Shown here one piece after another: positions 1 to 5,629 of a stretch of 8,561 bases of DNA (position 1 is its first letter; every line of letters starts with the position of its first letter). The stretch comes from an uncultured Clostridia bacterium. GTDB taxonomy: Bacteria > Bacillota > Clostridia > JAAYHZ01. The notes beneath the pieces are model-generated. The model made no database searches, was not told the origin of the DNA, and saw only the letters and a program-made list of their open reading frames with translations. Both the position numbers and the translations under genes were made by a program. Where the stretch lies: contig CALCRE010000147.1 of the NCBI GenBank assembly GCA_937894465.1, positions 1 to 8,561 of the forward strand. The letters are read 5' to 3'.

Positions 1-114
1 CAAAGGAGTGCCGGCGAGGATATACATCCATATGTACAATTCACTGCTATTGGTATAAAATGCACAAAACATAACAATCAAAAAAAGCAGGACATAAAAT
101 ATTTTTTTTAGCAC
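1..114 (-). CDS. N-terminal fragment of a membrane protein, probably the DUF58 partner of MoxR (runs off the left edge)
   Basis: Thirty-eight codons are visible, starting at GTG (complement of 112-114) and open to the window edge. The peptide begins VLKKIFYVLLFLIVMF and has one long hydrophobic stretch at about residues 5-20, followed by a short polar turn and the start of a second hydrophobic stretch (from about residue 26). This fits the pair of membrane segments at the start of DUF58 proteins. A GAAAGG ribosome binding site lies about 11 nt before the GTG, and the nearby ATG (complement of 117-119) hits a stop after three codons. The gene starts 24 nt after the MoxR stop on the same strand, so it is probably cotranscribed. 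MoxR genes are very often followed by a DUF58 gene, which is why I suggest that family; no DUF58-specific motif is visible in so short a fragment. Confidence 0.6.
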   Translation of the reverse strand, partial: MLKKIFYVLLFLIVMFCAFYTNSSELYIWMYILAGTPL

Positions 115-138
115 GGCATTCAAATCCTTTCAAAAGGG

Positions 139-1071
139 TTAACGAGGAACCGGAACGGCCTCCAAGATGTTCCCCAATATTGCGTTTACCGTCAGACCTT
201 TTAAGCTGCTTTGAGGTTTTACAATCATCCTGTGTGCCAAAACCGGTACAACCATTCTTTTTACATCATCCGGAATCACATAGTTTCTTCCGTCGTACAA
301 CGCTTTTGCTTTGGAGGCTTTTGCAAGACTGATGCCTCCCCTGGGGCTGACGCCTAACTGTATTTCCGAATTTGCACGGGTTTCCCTGACGATTTTTGCG
401 ATATATTCTTGTACTTCATCTTTTATGATGACATCATTCCATGTCTTTTGCAGTTCTAAAACTTCATCCTTTTCCATAACCGGTTCTAATGTAGACAAAG
501 GATTGCCATCTTGATATCTTTTTATAATCTGTATTTCCTCATCCACACCGGGATAACCGATCTTTATTTTCATAAAAAAGCGGTCCAACTGAGCTTCCGG
601 CAAAGGATATGTACCCAAGTAATCAATGGGGTTTTGAGTAGCCAAAACCATAAAAGGTGATTTCATTTTGTATGTTACCCCATCTACGGTGGCTTGCTTT
701 TCTTCCATGATTTCCAGCAAGCTGGACTGGGTTTTAGGTGTCGTTCGATTGATCTCATCAGCTAGTAAAATATTTGCCATTGCAGCACCCGGATGAAAGT
801 CAAATTCTCCGGTTTTCCGGTTGAATATATTCATTCCTGTAATATCCGAAGGAAGAATATCCGGTGTAAATTGTATGCGGCCGAATTCTAAGTTCAATGA
901 CTTGGCCAAGGCGGATACAAGTGACGTTTTTCCAACCCCGGGCACGTCCTCAATGAGCACATGGCCTTCACATAGTAAGGATATCAGCAATAATTCAATG
1001 ACGTTTCTTTTGCCGATAATCACTTTTTCCACATTTTTGACGACTGACTCCATTTTTTCACGAATTTGCAT
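139..1071 (-). CDS. MoxR-family AAA+ ATPase
   Basis: The protein is 310 aa, the usual length of the MoxR family. These cytoplasmic ATPases act as chaperone-like remodelling factors, usually with a DUF58/VWA partner. Visible motifs in order are Walker A PGVGKTS (residues 44-50, Lys48), Walker B ILLADEINR (101-109, Asp105-Glu106), sensor 1 ATQNP (144-148), an arginine-finger region LDRFF (162-166), and sensor 2 SPRGG (242-246, Arg244). The C-terminal lid follows, with the family-typical YVIPDDVK segment (264-271). The start is an ATG with GGAGG six bases upstream. The gene is first in a minus-strand unit whose second gene begins 24 nt downstream and appears to encode a membrane protein. The client process cannot be told from this window. 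Family assignment is secure. Confidence 0.95.
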   Translation of the reverse strand: MQIREKMESVVKNVEKVIIGKRNVIELLLISLLCEGHVLIEDVPGVGKTSLVSALAKSLNLEFGRIQFTPDILPSDITGMNIFNRKTGEFDFHPGAAMANILLADEINRTTPKTQSSLLEIMEEKQATVDGVTYKMKSPFMVLATQNPIDYLGTYPLPEAQLDRFFMKIKIGYPGVDEEIQIIKRYQDGNPLSTLEPVMEKDEVLELQKTWNDVIIKDEVQEYIAKIVRETRANSEIQLGVSPRGGISLAKASKAKALYDGRNYVIPDDVKRMVVPVLAHRMIVKPQSSLKGLTVNAILGNILEAVPVPR

Positions 1072-1163
1072 ATGCGACCTCCGTATAATAAGAACTAAAA
1101 TAAATATATGATAAATAAATCATTAAAACCGCATTTTTACCGCAAAATTGTTGATATTTATAT

Positions 1164-1191
1164 GTTATCACAGTGAGGTCCATAATTCCAA
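1164..1191 (-). promoter_or_regulatory. Candidate promoter for the MoxR operon
   Basis: On the minus strand TTGGAA (1186-1191) is followed after 16 bp by GATAAC (1164-1169), preceded by TG one base away, as in an extended -10. The match to consensus is partial (four of six in each box) and the leader to the MoxR start would be about 90 nt. The A/T-rich leader offers other weak -10 candidates nearer the gene. Confidence 0.3.
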
Positions 1192-1207
1192 TTTTTTTTT
1201 AGAAAGT

Positions 1208-1244
1208 AAAAAACAAAGCAACAATTTTTGCCGCTTTGTTTTTT
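1208..1244 (-). terminator. Rho-independent terminator downstream of the coat operon (second hairpin)
   Basis: A perfect 12-bp inverted repeat, AAAAAACAAAGC (1208-1219) and GCTTTGTTTTTT (1233-1244), encloses a 13-nt loop. Read on the minus strand it has an A tract, a stem and a run of six T, which is the usual architecture of an intrinsic terminator. It lies 32 bp past the stop of the 81-aa coat gene and just before the MoxR promoter region. Confidence 0.6.
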
Positions 1245-1258
1245 GTCATATTATGAAA

Positions 1259-1277
1259 AAAAGCATCTTTTGCTTTT
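1259..1277 (-). terminator. Short hairpin plus T tract at the stop codon of the coat operon
   Basis: AAAAGCA (1259-1265) and TGCTTTT (1271-1277) form a 7-bp stem with a 5-nt loop. On the minus strand the stem runs straight into seven T residues. The stem overlaps the TAA stop of the 81-aa gene. It may act with the hairpin at 1208-1244 as a tandem terminator. Confidence 0.5.
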
Positions 1278-1521
1278 AAGAAGTAAATGAATTCTTAATG
1301 CGCTGTACTTCACTTTGGTTTGCCGGTCCGGCAGGCTGGTAATACCCTTTTTGCTCAGCTAAACTATATAAATCATAATGGAACTTTTCGCAGTTGTCTC
1401 TCATCGTCTTGATTTCTTGACGAAATTGTTGGTTGCATGCTTCGTTGATAATGTTCTGATATCCTGTAAGACTGCTTTTTAACTGTGTTAACGTATCATT
1501 GACCATATCTTTTTCATTCAT
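1276..1521 (-). CDS. Small CotF-like spore coat protein
   Basis: The product is 81 aa, rich in Gln and Asn, and predicted to be helical, with the C-terminal motif GYYQPAGPA (residues 59-67) followed by a short helix ending KNSF. That motif is typical of the C-terminal part of Coat_F (CotF) proteins, which are structural proteins of the spore coat in Bacillus and Clostridia. The usual Coat_F domain is longer; here the N-terminal helix and the C-terminal helices appear to be split between this protein and the 61-aa protein encoded just upstream. The ATG start has AAAGGG nine bases upstream. The gene is second in a two-gene operon, 17 nt after its partner, and is followed directly by a terminator. 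Family assignment is good; the exact place in the coat is unknown. Confidence 0.8.
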   Translation of the reverse strand: MNEKDMVNDTLTQLKSSLTGYQNIINEACNQQFRQEIKTMRDNCEKFHYDLYSLAEQKGYYQPAGPANQSEVQRIKNSFTS

Positions 1522-1538
1522 ACTTAATTACCCTTTCT

Positions 1539-1724
1539 TTAACCTAAAAATGACATAAGCTTTTGCTTTGCTTGTAAAGCATCCTGTGCGGATTTTGCAA
1601 ACATAGCCTTTATCTGAGGATCTGTACATTGATTGGCATAGGCACTCATCTTTTGATAAGAAGTATCATGAGTACCGATAAGATGTCTTAAATTTTGCAA
1701 TTCGAGTTCATTTAATTGTGTCAT
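1539..1724 (-). CDS. Small CotF-related spore coat protein
   Basis: The product is 61 aa and all-helical in appearance: an N-terminal ELELQNLRHLIGTHDTSYQK segment (about residues 6-25), then DPQIKAMFAKSAQDA (35-49), and a Lys-rich end finishing MSFLG. This pattern of a first helix with a His near its end, followed by a DPxIK segment, is common in the small ferritin-like or CotF-like coat proteins of Clostridia. There is no signal peptide or membrane segment. The ATG is preceded by AAAGGAG at good spacing. It is the promoter-proximal gene of the pair and is preceded by a sporulation-type promoter at 1759-1788. The two products may assemble together. Annotation as a coat protein rests on family resemblance and on the neighbour. 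Confidence 0.7.
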   Translation of the reverse strand: MTQLNELELQNLRHLIGTHDTSYQKMSAYANQCTDPQIKAMFAKSAQDALQAKQKLMSFLG

Positions 1725-1758
1725 TAAAAGTAACTCCTTTCATAGTGTTTTCAACATA

Positions 1759-1788
1759 TAGTATTTGCTCGATTCATCTATTTATTCT
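1759..1788 (-). promoter_or_regulatory. Candidate sporulation-sigma promoter of the coat operon
   Basis: On the minus strand AGAATA (1783-1788) and AATACTA (1759-1765) are separated by 17 bp. The forespore consensus (sigma G/F) in Bacillus is roughly TGAATA, 17-18 bp, CATACTA, so only one base differs in each box. The same stretch also partly fits the sigma E pattern (GAATAAA, 15 bp, AATACTAT). The predicted transcript would start about 27 nt before the coat gene. No good vegetative promoter is seen here. Confidence 0.5.
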
Positions 1789-1833
1789 GTATCAATTATG
1801 AAAAAACCTTACCAACCACAAAATAAAGTGTGC

Positions 1834-3630
1834 CTATTCATTTTTACGATCAAATGTATAATAAGTATAATTCACATCCGCTTCCATTTTTTGCTCGTAG
1901 GTTTTTTGAAAAAGTACCGTGTCAAATTTTGGAAAAAACACATTACCTTCATACTCTTTATCAATCACGGTCAAGTAAATCCGATCGGCAAAAGGCAAGC
2001 TTTCTTGATATACTCTGCCTCCCCCTACAATGAAAACTTCCTCTTGGTCTTTTGCCAAAATCAATGCATCATACAAAGAATCAACCGTAACGCAATGATC
2101 ATACTCATATTTTTTGCTTCTAGAGATCACAACGGTGTTTCTGCCGGGTAAAGGTTTACCAATGGATTCATAGGTCTTCCTGCCCATAATAATGGTTTTT
2201 CCCATGGTTAAATCCTTGAACCTTTTTTGTTCTCCCGGTATTCTCCAAGGTATTTTTTCATCCATTCCAATCACATAGTTAGAGGAAATCGCCGCAATTA
2301 ATGAGATCTTTGCCTTGTAATCCGGCCCTATTTGATACAGCTTATCTGTTTTCGCTCCTTCCGGTAACGGAATACCTCCTTTTAACAAGGGATCCTCGGT
2401 TTGAACCATGAATCGTGTCAGCTTATCTTTCATGACATGAAGTTCCTCCCGGTAGTCAGGATGATCAATAAGGTTCACCCGTTCCACCGGATCTAAATAC
2501 AGATCAAAGAGACCTTCTTTCAGATGATCTTCATTGAACCAATCTCCTTCATTTACCATAAAGCGCTTGGAATATCCGTTATCACAATTTGGTGCCACTG
2601 TTTTCTTATGGGTTCCGTAATATTTAATATATTTGAATCGATCGGTCCTTATACACCGTGTCGGTTCATAAGCCGCATGATAATTGATCTCAGCAAAAAT
2701 TTCATCCCGTACCCGATCCGTTTGTTTTTTTAGCAAAGGCATCAAGGATGTTCCCATCAGCCACTCCGGTTTTGCAATATTTGCATAATCACAAACAGTA
2801 GGGTATATGTCTAAATGGGAGGTCAACGTATCAACCGCTTCCCCCTTCAATTTGTTATTAGGACACTGAATCATTAAAGATACATGGATGCCGGTATCAT
2901 AAAGATTACACTTCATTCTCGGGAATGCTATGCCGTGATCCGTTGTAAAAAAGATAAAGGAGTCCTCTTGATAACCATTCTCCTTCAGAGCATCAAACAC
3001 CAAACCTGCACAATAGTCCATCACATAAGCCGATGTCATAAACTGCGCAAAATCTTTTCTAGTTTCTTTCGTGTCATAAATAGGATGAGGAACAGATATA
3101 TAATCCGGGTCAATCCCCATGTCAACCTCTATATATTTGCGATGGGTTCCGGACATACCGAATGCTAAAAACAAGGGCTTTTCTTTTTTTCGATTCGTTA
3201 TATATTCCACAACCGCTTCTGCATTTTGAATATCTTTATTCATATACCCTTTAAAAGGCTTGGCATCTTCATTCCCATTCAAGTATTGATCATAACCTAA
3301 TGTTCTCCACTCATCATACGGGTATACTTCATGTTGCACACCACATAAAACCGTTTCATATCCAAATCCCTTGAGAAAATTAGCCATATGCTTTTTAGGA
3401 TTATTGAGAGAAAAGCCTCTGTGGGCCAAACCGGTCATACCGCACTGATGGGCAGTCTTTCCCGTCAACAAAGCCGCCCTGCTGGCAGAGCAAGTGGGAT
3501 TCACGCAGTAATTTCTTCGAAACAATGTACCTTCTTTTGCAAAGTCCACTAAGTTAGGGGTGGGAACATTATAGCCGTAAGCCTGATTGTATATGCCCAA
3601 ATCATGGATGTGGATGTATATGATATTCAT
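1834..3630 (-). CDS. Sulfamidase-like sulfatase fused in frame to dihydrofolate reductase
   Basis: This 598-aa protein has two complete domains. Residues 1-435 are a sulfatase resembling heparan N-sulfatase (sulfamidase): a metal-site HDLG (9-12), the formylglycine motif CSASR (47-51, Cys47 converted by a maturase), TTDHG (229-233) with Asp231-His232, and Lys240. No signal peptide is visible, so it should be cytoplasmic and would act on small or imported sulfated sugars. Residues 441-598 (158 aa) are a full DHFR, which reduces dihydrofolate with NADPH: start ISLIAAIS, IPWRIPGE with Glu467 at the catalytic acid position, MGRKTYESIG (482-491) and IVGGGRVY (534-541). The linker LYQIGPDYKA (431-440) has no stop or start codon. 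The ATG has AGGAGAGG seven bases upstream. There is no thymidylate synthase or sulfatase maturase nearby. The DHFR part spans about 1834-2310. Confidence 0.9.
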   Translation of the reverse strand: MNIIYIHIHDLGIYNQAYGYNVPTPNLVDFAKEGTLFRRNYCVNPTCSASRAALLTGKTAHQCGMTGLAHRGFSLNNPKKHMANFLKGFGYETVLCGVQHEVYPYDEWRTLGYDQYLNGNEDAKPFKGYMNKDIQNAEAVVEYITNRKKEKPLFLAFGMSGTHRKYIEVDMGIDPDYISVPHPIYDTKETRKDFAQFMTSAYVMDYCAGLVFDALKENGYQEDSFIFFTTDHGIAFPRMKCNLYDTGIHVSLMIQCPNNKLKGEAVDTLTSHLDIYPTVCDYANIAKPEWLMGTSLMPLLKKQTDRVRDEIFAEINYHAAYEPTRCIRTDRFKYIKYYGTHKKTVAPNCDNGYSKRFMVNEGDWFNEDHLKEGLFDLYLDPVERVNLIDHPDYREELHVMKDKLTRFMVQTEDPLLKGGIPLPEGAKTDKLYQIGPDYKAKISLIAAISSNYVIGMDEKIPWRIPGEQKRFKDLTMGKTIIMGRKTYESIGKPLPGRNTVVISRSKKYEYDHCVTVDSLYDALILAKDQEEVFIVGGGRVYQESLPFADRIYLTVIDKEYEGNVFFPKFDTVLFQKTYEQKMEADVNYTYYTFDRKNE

Positions 3631-3661
3631 GAACGAACCTCTCCTGGAAGTCTTTGTTCCA

Positions 3662-3670
3662 ATTATAACA
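3662..3670 (-). promoter_or_regulatory. Extended -10 promoter of the sulfatase-DHFR gene
   Basis: The minus strand reads TGTTATAAT, a perfect extended -10 (TGnTATAAT), about 32 bp before the start codon. No good -35 box sits at 16-18 bp upstream, which is common for extended -10 promoters. The start point would fall shortly before the AGGAGAGG ribosome binding site, giving a short leader. Confidence 0.55.
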
Positions 3671-3678
3671 TGTTAGAC

Positions 3679-3710
3679 GTAGAGCGCATAGAACAAATCT
3701 ATGCGCCTAC
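3679..3710. other. Stem-loop between the regulator operon and the sulfatase-DHFR promoter
   Basis: GCGCATAGA (3684-3692) and TCTATGCGC (3698-3706) form a perfect 9-bp stem with the loop ACAAA. The stem extends by GTAG/CTAC (3679-3682 and 3707-3710) across a single bulged A. No T tract follows on either strand. It may terminate the regulator transcript or act as a protein-binding site upstream of the -10 at 3662; the sequence does not decide. Confidence 0.5.
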
Positions 3711-3726
3711 CTTCTCTAACACCTAC

Positions 3727-4521
3727 TTATTCGTCCATCACATACTCACTGGTGGAATATGGACCGAACTGTAACGCATACACCGCAGACAGTAACAAAG
3801 ATATGGCAATACCTTTGTGAGCAGACAGATAAAAACGGTTGTCTTGTGTGACAAGAAGTTCTCGTGAAACCAGGTCAAAGAGAATAGAGGTCACTTTTTC
3901 ATGATCATAGCCGGTTGATTGACAAACATCATCTCTTGTCAGTTTTTGCTCCGGTCTGAACAAGGTTATGATTTTAAAATATTCTTCATGGAGAAGTGTT
4001 TTTATCACCTCAACATATTCGGGTTGGAGATTTTCGAATTTGTCATACATATGAGACCTTATGTATGCAGCAAGACCATTGTCATCCCACATTCGAACAC
4101 CAAAGTTGCTTAAAACCCGTCGGCCTTTTTTTTGCCTTTCGTCCGGTTGGCCATTTACAGCCGCCTCTTGCATAAAGACCGTTTTCCATAAACGCCAAAT
4201 TTCTTCTCCGATGTCGTTCATCATTGTTGAACGGTTATTAAAAGACGGCATACAATTCATCATTTCTTCAATTCGATCCTCTATGACATCGATCTTTGCA
4301 TAAAACGGAACATTTAATAGTGTGTCTAATGATATGCCATATAGTTCAGCAATTCCTTTTAATAAAGGTATATCCGGTGAGGACTCACCTTTTTCCCACT
4401 TGGATACTGCTTGGGTAGTGACTCCTAGTTTTTCGGCAACAACTTCCTGCGTCAAACCTAGCTCTTTTCTCAAATTAACAAGCTTCGCGCCTAACTCCAT
4501 ACGGTAATTATTTAGTTCCAT
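3727..4521 (-). CDS. XRE-family regulator with a C-terminal winged-helix-like domain (paralog of the gene upstream)
   Basis: A DNA-binding HTH_3 domain occupies roughly residues 9-65 (LGLTQEVVAEKLGVTTQAVS, then KWEKGESSPDI). A variable middle region with a Met- and Glu-rich helix follows. A C-terminal segment (about 170-225) has the look of a winged helix: TRDDVCQSTGYDHEKV, then a helix and a short hairpin LLVTQDNRFYLS. I chose the ATG at 4519-4521 (264 aa): AAAGGAGG (4530-4537) lies 8 nt before it but only 2 nt before the ATG at 4525-4527. This ribosome binding site overlaps the TAA stop of the upstream paralog, so the two are likely translationally coupled. The family represses or activates genes by binding palindromic operators. 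The effector is not evident; the shared control region points to xylA, which is inference. Confidence 0.85.
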   Translation of the reverse strand: MELNNYRMELGAKLVNLRKELGLTQEVVAEKLGVTTQAVSKWEKGESSPDIPLLKGIAELYGISLDTLLNVPFYAKIDVIEDRIEEMMNCMPSFNNRSTMMNDIGEEIWRLWKTVFMQEAAVNGQPDERQKKGRRVLSNFGVRMWDDNGLAAYIRSHMYDKFENLQPEYVEVIKTLLHEEYFKIITLFRPEQKLTRDDVCQSTGYDHEKVTSILFDLVSRELLVTQDNRFYLSAHKGIAISLLLSAVYALQFGPYSTSEYVMDE

Positions 4522-4529
4522 ATACATTT

Positions 4530-4537
4530 CCTCCTTT
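4530..4537 (-). promoter_or_regulatory. Ribosome binding site that decides the start of the downstream regulator
   Basis: AAAGGAGG on the minus strand overlaps the stop codon of the upstream regulator (4536-4538). It is 2 nt from the first ATG and 8 nt from the second, which favours initiation at 4521. Confidence 0.75.
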
Positions 4538-5282
4538 AAAATACCCTATTTGTGTGGTTGGCCATCTTGGTCATGGAAATCATGGATGCTAATAACATAG
4601 TAACCGGTGCATGACCGTATAAGCTATAACCTCCGTTGTAAACGTGAACAAATCCGTTTCCCATCAGCTCCATCAAAATCTCTTGTAACGATTCACGGGA
4701 AATATTTGTTTTATCCATTAGCTCGGAAAATGATACAGGCATTATGGATAGTTGTTTTAAGACTTCTAAGTTTCTTTCATTAAGAATGCTCAACAACGAA
4801 AGTACCTTCTTTATATCCATCTCGTTATTCAGATAAGAATTTTTCATAAAAAAGCACAGTCCATCTTCATCCCATCGCATAGTAGTGTCTTTTCGAAAGT
4901 CGTCGTTTATACAATAATGAGATTCCCCGAAACCAACATTGTTCAAATCATGGAAGCACGATTGAAACACCGCTCTAAACATGCCCCATGCAGTTTCGTA
5001 ACGGTTACCGTTGTCCTTGATTGCCCGAAAAGCGATTTTAGCTTGTTTTTCAAATCGATCCAGGCTATCGATATAGGGGACATCCAACAATGTATCCAAT
5101 GATACTCCAAATGCTTTTGATAGATCCGGTAATATAGAAATATCGGGCATGGATTCTCCATTTTCCCATTTGGATACCGCTTGGGCCGTGACACCAATTT
5201 CTCGTGCAAGCCCTTCTTGTGTAAGGGACCTGTCTTTCCTGTATTGTAGAATTTTTGCGCCGAAATGATTTCCGTCAAACAT
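4536..5282 (-). CDS. XRE-family regulator with a C-terminal winged-helix-like domain (first of a tandem pair)
   Basis: The product is 248 aa. An N-terminal HTH_3 domain covers residues 8-62 (SLTQEGLAREIGVTAQAVSK, then WENGESMPDISIL), closely matching its neighbour, including the shared (V/I)SLDTLL(N/D)VP segment just after it. The C-terminal third has a probable winged-helix unit (SFSELMDKTNISRESLQEI and a wing-like VHVYNGGYSLYG). The order and spacing of both regions match the downstream gene, so the pair arose by tandem duplication followed by strong divergence in the middle. The start ATG has GAGGAG ten bases upstream. A good promoter lies at 5330-5358, with a perfect palindrome over its start point, which suggests autoregulation. 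It diverges from xylA across a 347-bp region. The ligand or signal is unknown. Confidence 0.85.
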   Translation of the reverse strand: MFDGNHFGAKILQYRKDRSLTQEGLAREIGVTAQAVSKWENGESMPDISILPDLSKAFGVSLDTLLDVPYIDSLDRFEKQAKIAFRAIKDNGNRYETAWGMFRAVFQSCFHDLNNVGFGESHYCINDDFRKDTTMRWDEDGLCFFMKNSYLNNEMDIKKVLSLLSILNERNLEVLKQLSIMPVSFSELMDKTNISRESLQEILMELMGNGFVHVYNGGYSLYGHAPVTMLLASMISMTKMANHTNRVF

Positions 5283-5308
5283 ACATTACCAACTCCTCTT
5301 TTAAAATT

Positions 5309-5320
5309 GGTTGATCAACC
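5309..5320. promoter_or_regulatory. Palindromic operator candidate, copy 1
   Basis: GGTTGATCAACC is a perfect 12-bp palindrome. It lies at about +2 to +14 of the predicted regulator transcript, where a bound protein would block the promoter. Near copies are at 5384-5395 and 6947-6958. Confidence 0.5.
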
Positions 5321-5329
5321 TATGACTGT

Positions 5330-5358
5330 AATATATCAGCTGTAACCTTTAGATTCAA
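5330..5358 (-). promoter_or_regulatory. Promoter of the tandem XRE regulator operon
   Basis: On the minus strand TTGAAT (5353-5358) is followed after exactly 17 bp by TATATT (5330-5335), and the bases before the -10 read TGA, an extended -10. The leader to the start codon would be about 40 nt and contains the palindrome GGTTGATCAACC. Confidence 0.65.
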
Positions 5359-5383
5359 TCAAGAGAACCGCCGGAGATATGAA

Positions 5384-5395
5384 GGTTTATCAACC
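5384..5395. promoter_or_regulatory. Palindromic operator candidate, copy 2
   Basis: GGTTTATCAACC differs from the perfect palindrome at 5309-5320 by one base. It lies about 25 bp upstream of the regulator -35 box. A related half-site GTTGATTTGATC follows at 5400-5411, so this cluster could hold more than one dimer. Confidence 0.4.
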
Positions 5396-5473
5396 GTCAG
5401 TTGATTTGATCATAAGAACAGAAAACCTTATTTTATCTCACAAAAAACCATAAGATATGCTATGCTACTAATA

Positions 5474-5519
5474 TATAAGATTACTACAGAAAAATGTACT
5501 CATTTTGCTGTGGAGAAGT
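5474..5519 (+). repeat. Hairpin-forming repeat upstream of xylA, copy 1
   Basis: This 46-bp unit recurs at 5525-5570 with five mismatches and a 51-bp period. It begins with TATAAG and contains an imperfect inverted repeat: CTACAGAAAAATG (5484-5496), loop TACT, CATTTTGCTGTGG (5501-5513), thirteen pairs with one A-G mismatch. It ends in GAGAAGT. It may be an operator or an RNA hairpin in the xylA leader; the xylA promoter itself is not clear (a weak candidate is TTGCTG at 5505 with TAAAAT at 5527, 16 bp apart). Confidence 0.6.
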
Positions 5520-5524
5520 AGGTT

Positions 5525-5570
5525 TATAAAATTGCTACAGAAAAATGTACTCATTTTTTTGTGGGGAAGT
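5525..5570 (+). repeat. Hairpin-forming repeat upstream of xylA, copy 2
   Basis: Second copy of the unit at 5474-5519. Here the A-G mismatch of copy 1 becomes an A-T pair because GCT is replaced by TTT, while a neighbouring pair becomes G-T, so thirteen pairs form without a mismatch. The stem is kept although the sequence of one arm changed. It is followed by a third TATAAA box (5574-5579), about 50 bp before the xylA start. Confidence 0.6.
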
Positions 5571-5629
5571 CAGTATAAATACACAAACTGCTATCAACTA
5601 TATAACTATATTAAGGAGGAAAACTGAAA

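Noticed and set aside
1811..1832. Terminator after the sulfatase-DHFR gene
   Set aside because: Only a 4-bp CACA/TGTG stem can be drawn, not directly followed by a T tract; a later T run (complement of 1801-1806) has no proper stem before it.
1765..2151. Plus-strand open frame of 128 codons opposite the DHFR domain
   Set aside because: Antisense to a strongly conserved enzyme domain, no ribosome binding site, and no family resemblance.
4525..4527. First ATG as start of the downstream XRE regulator
   Set aside because: Only 2 nt from AAAGGAGG; the ATG two codons later has the ideal 8-nt spacing.
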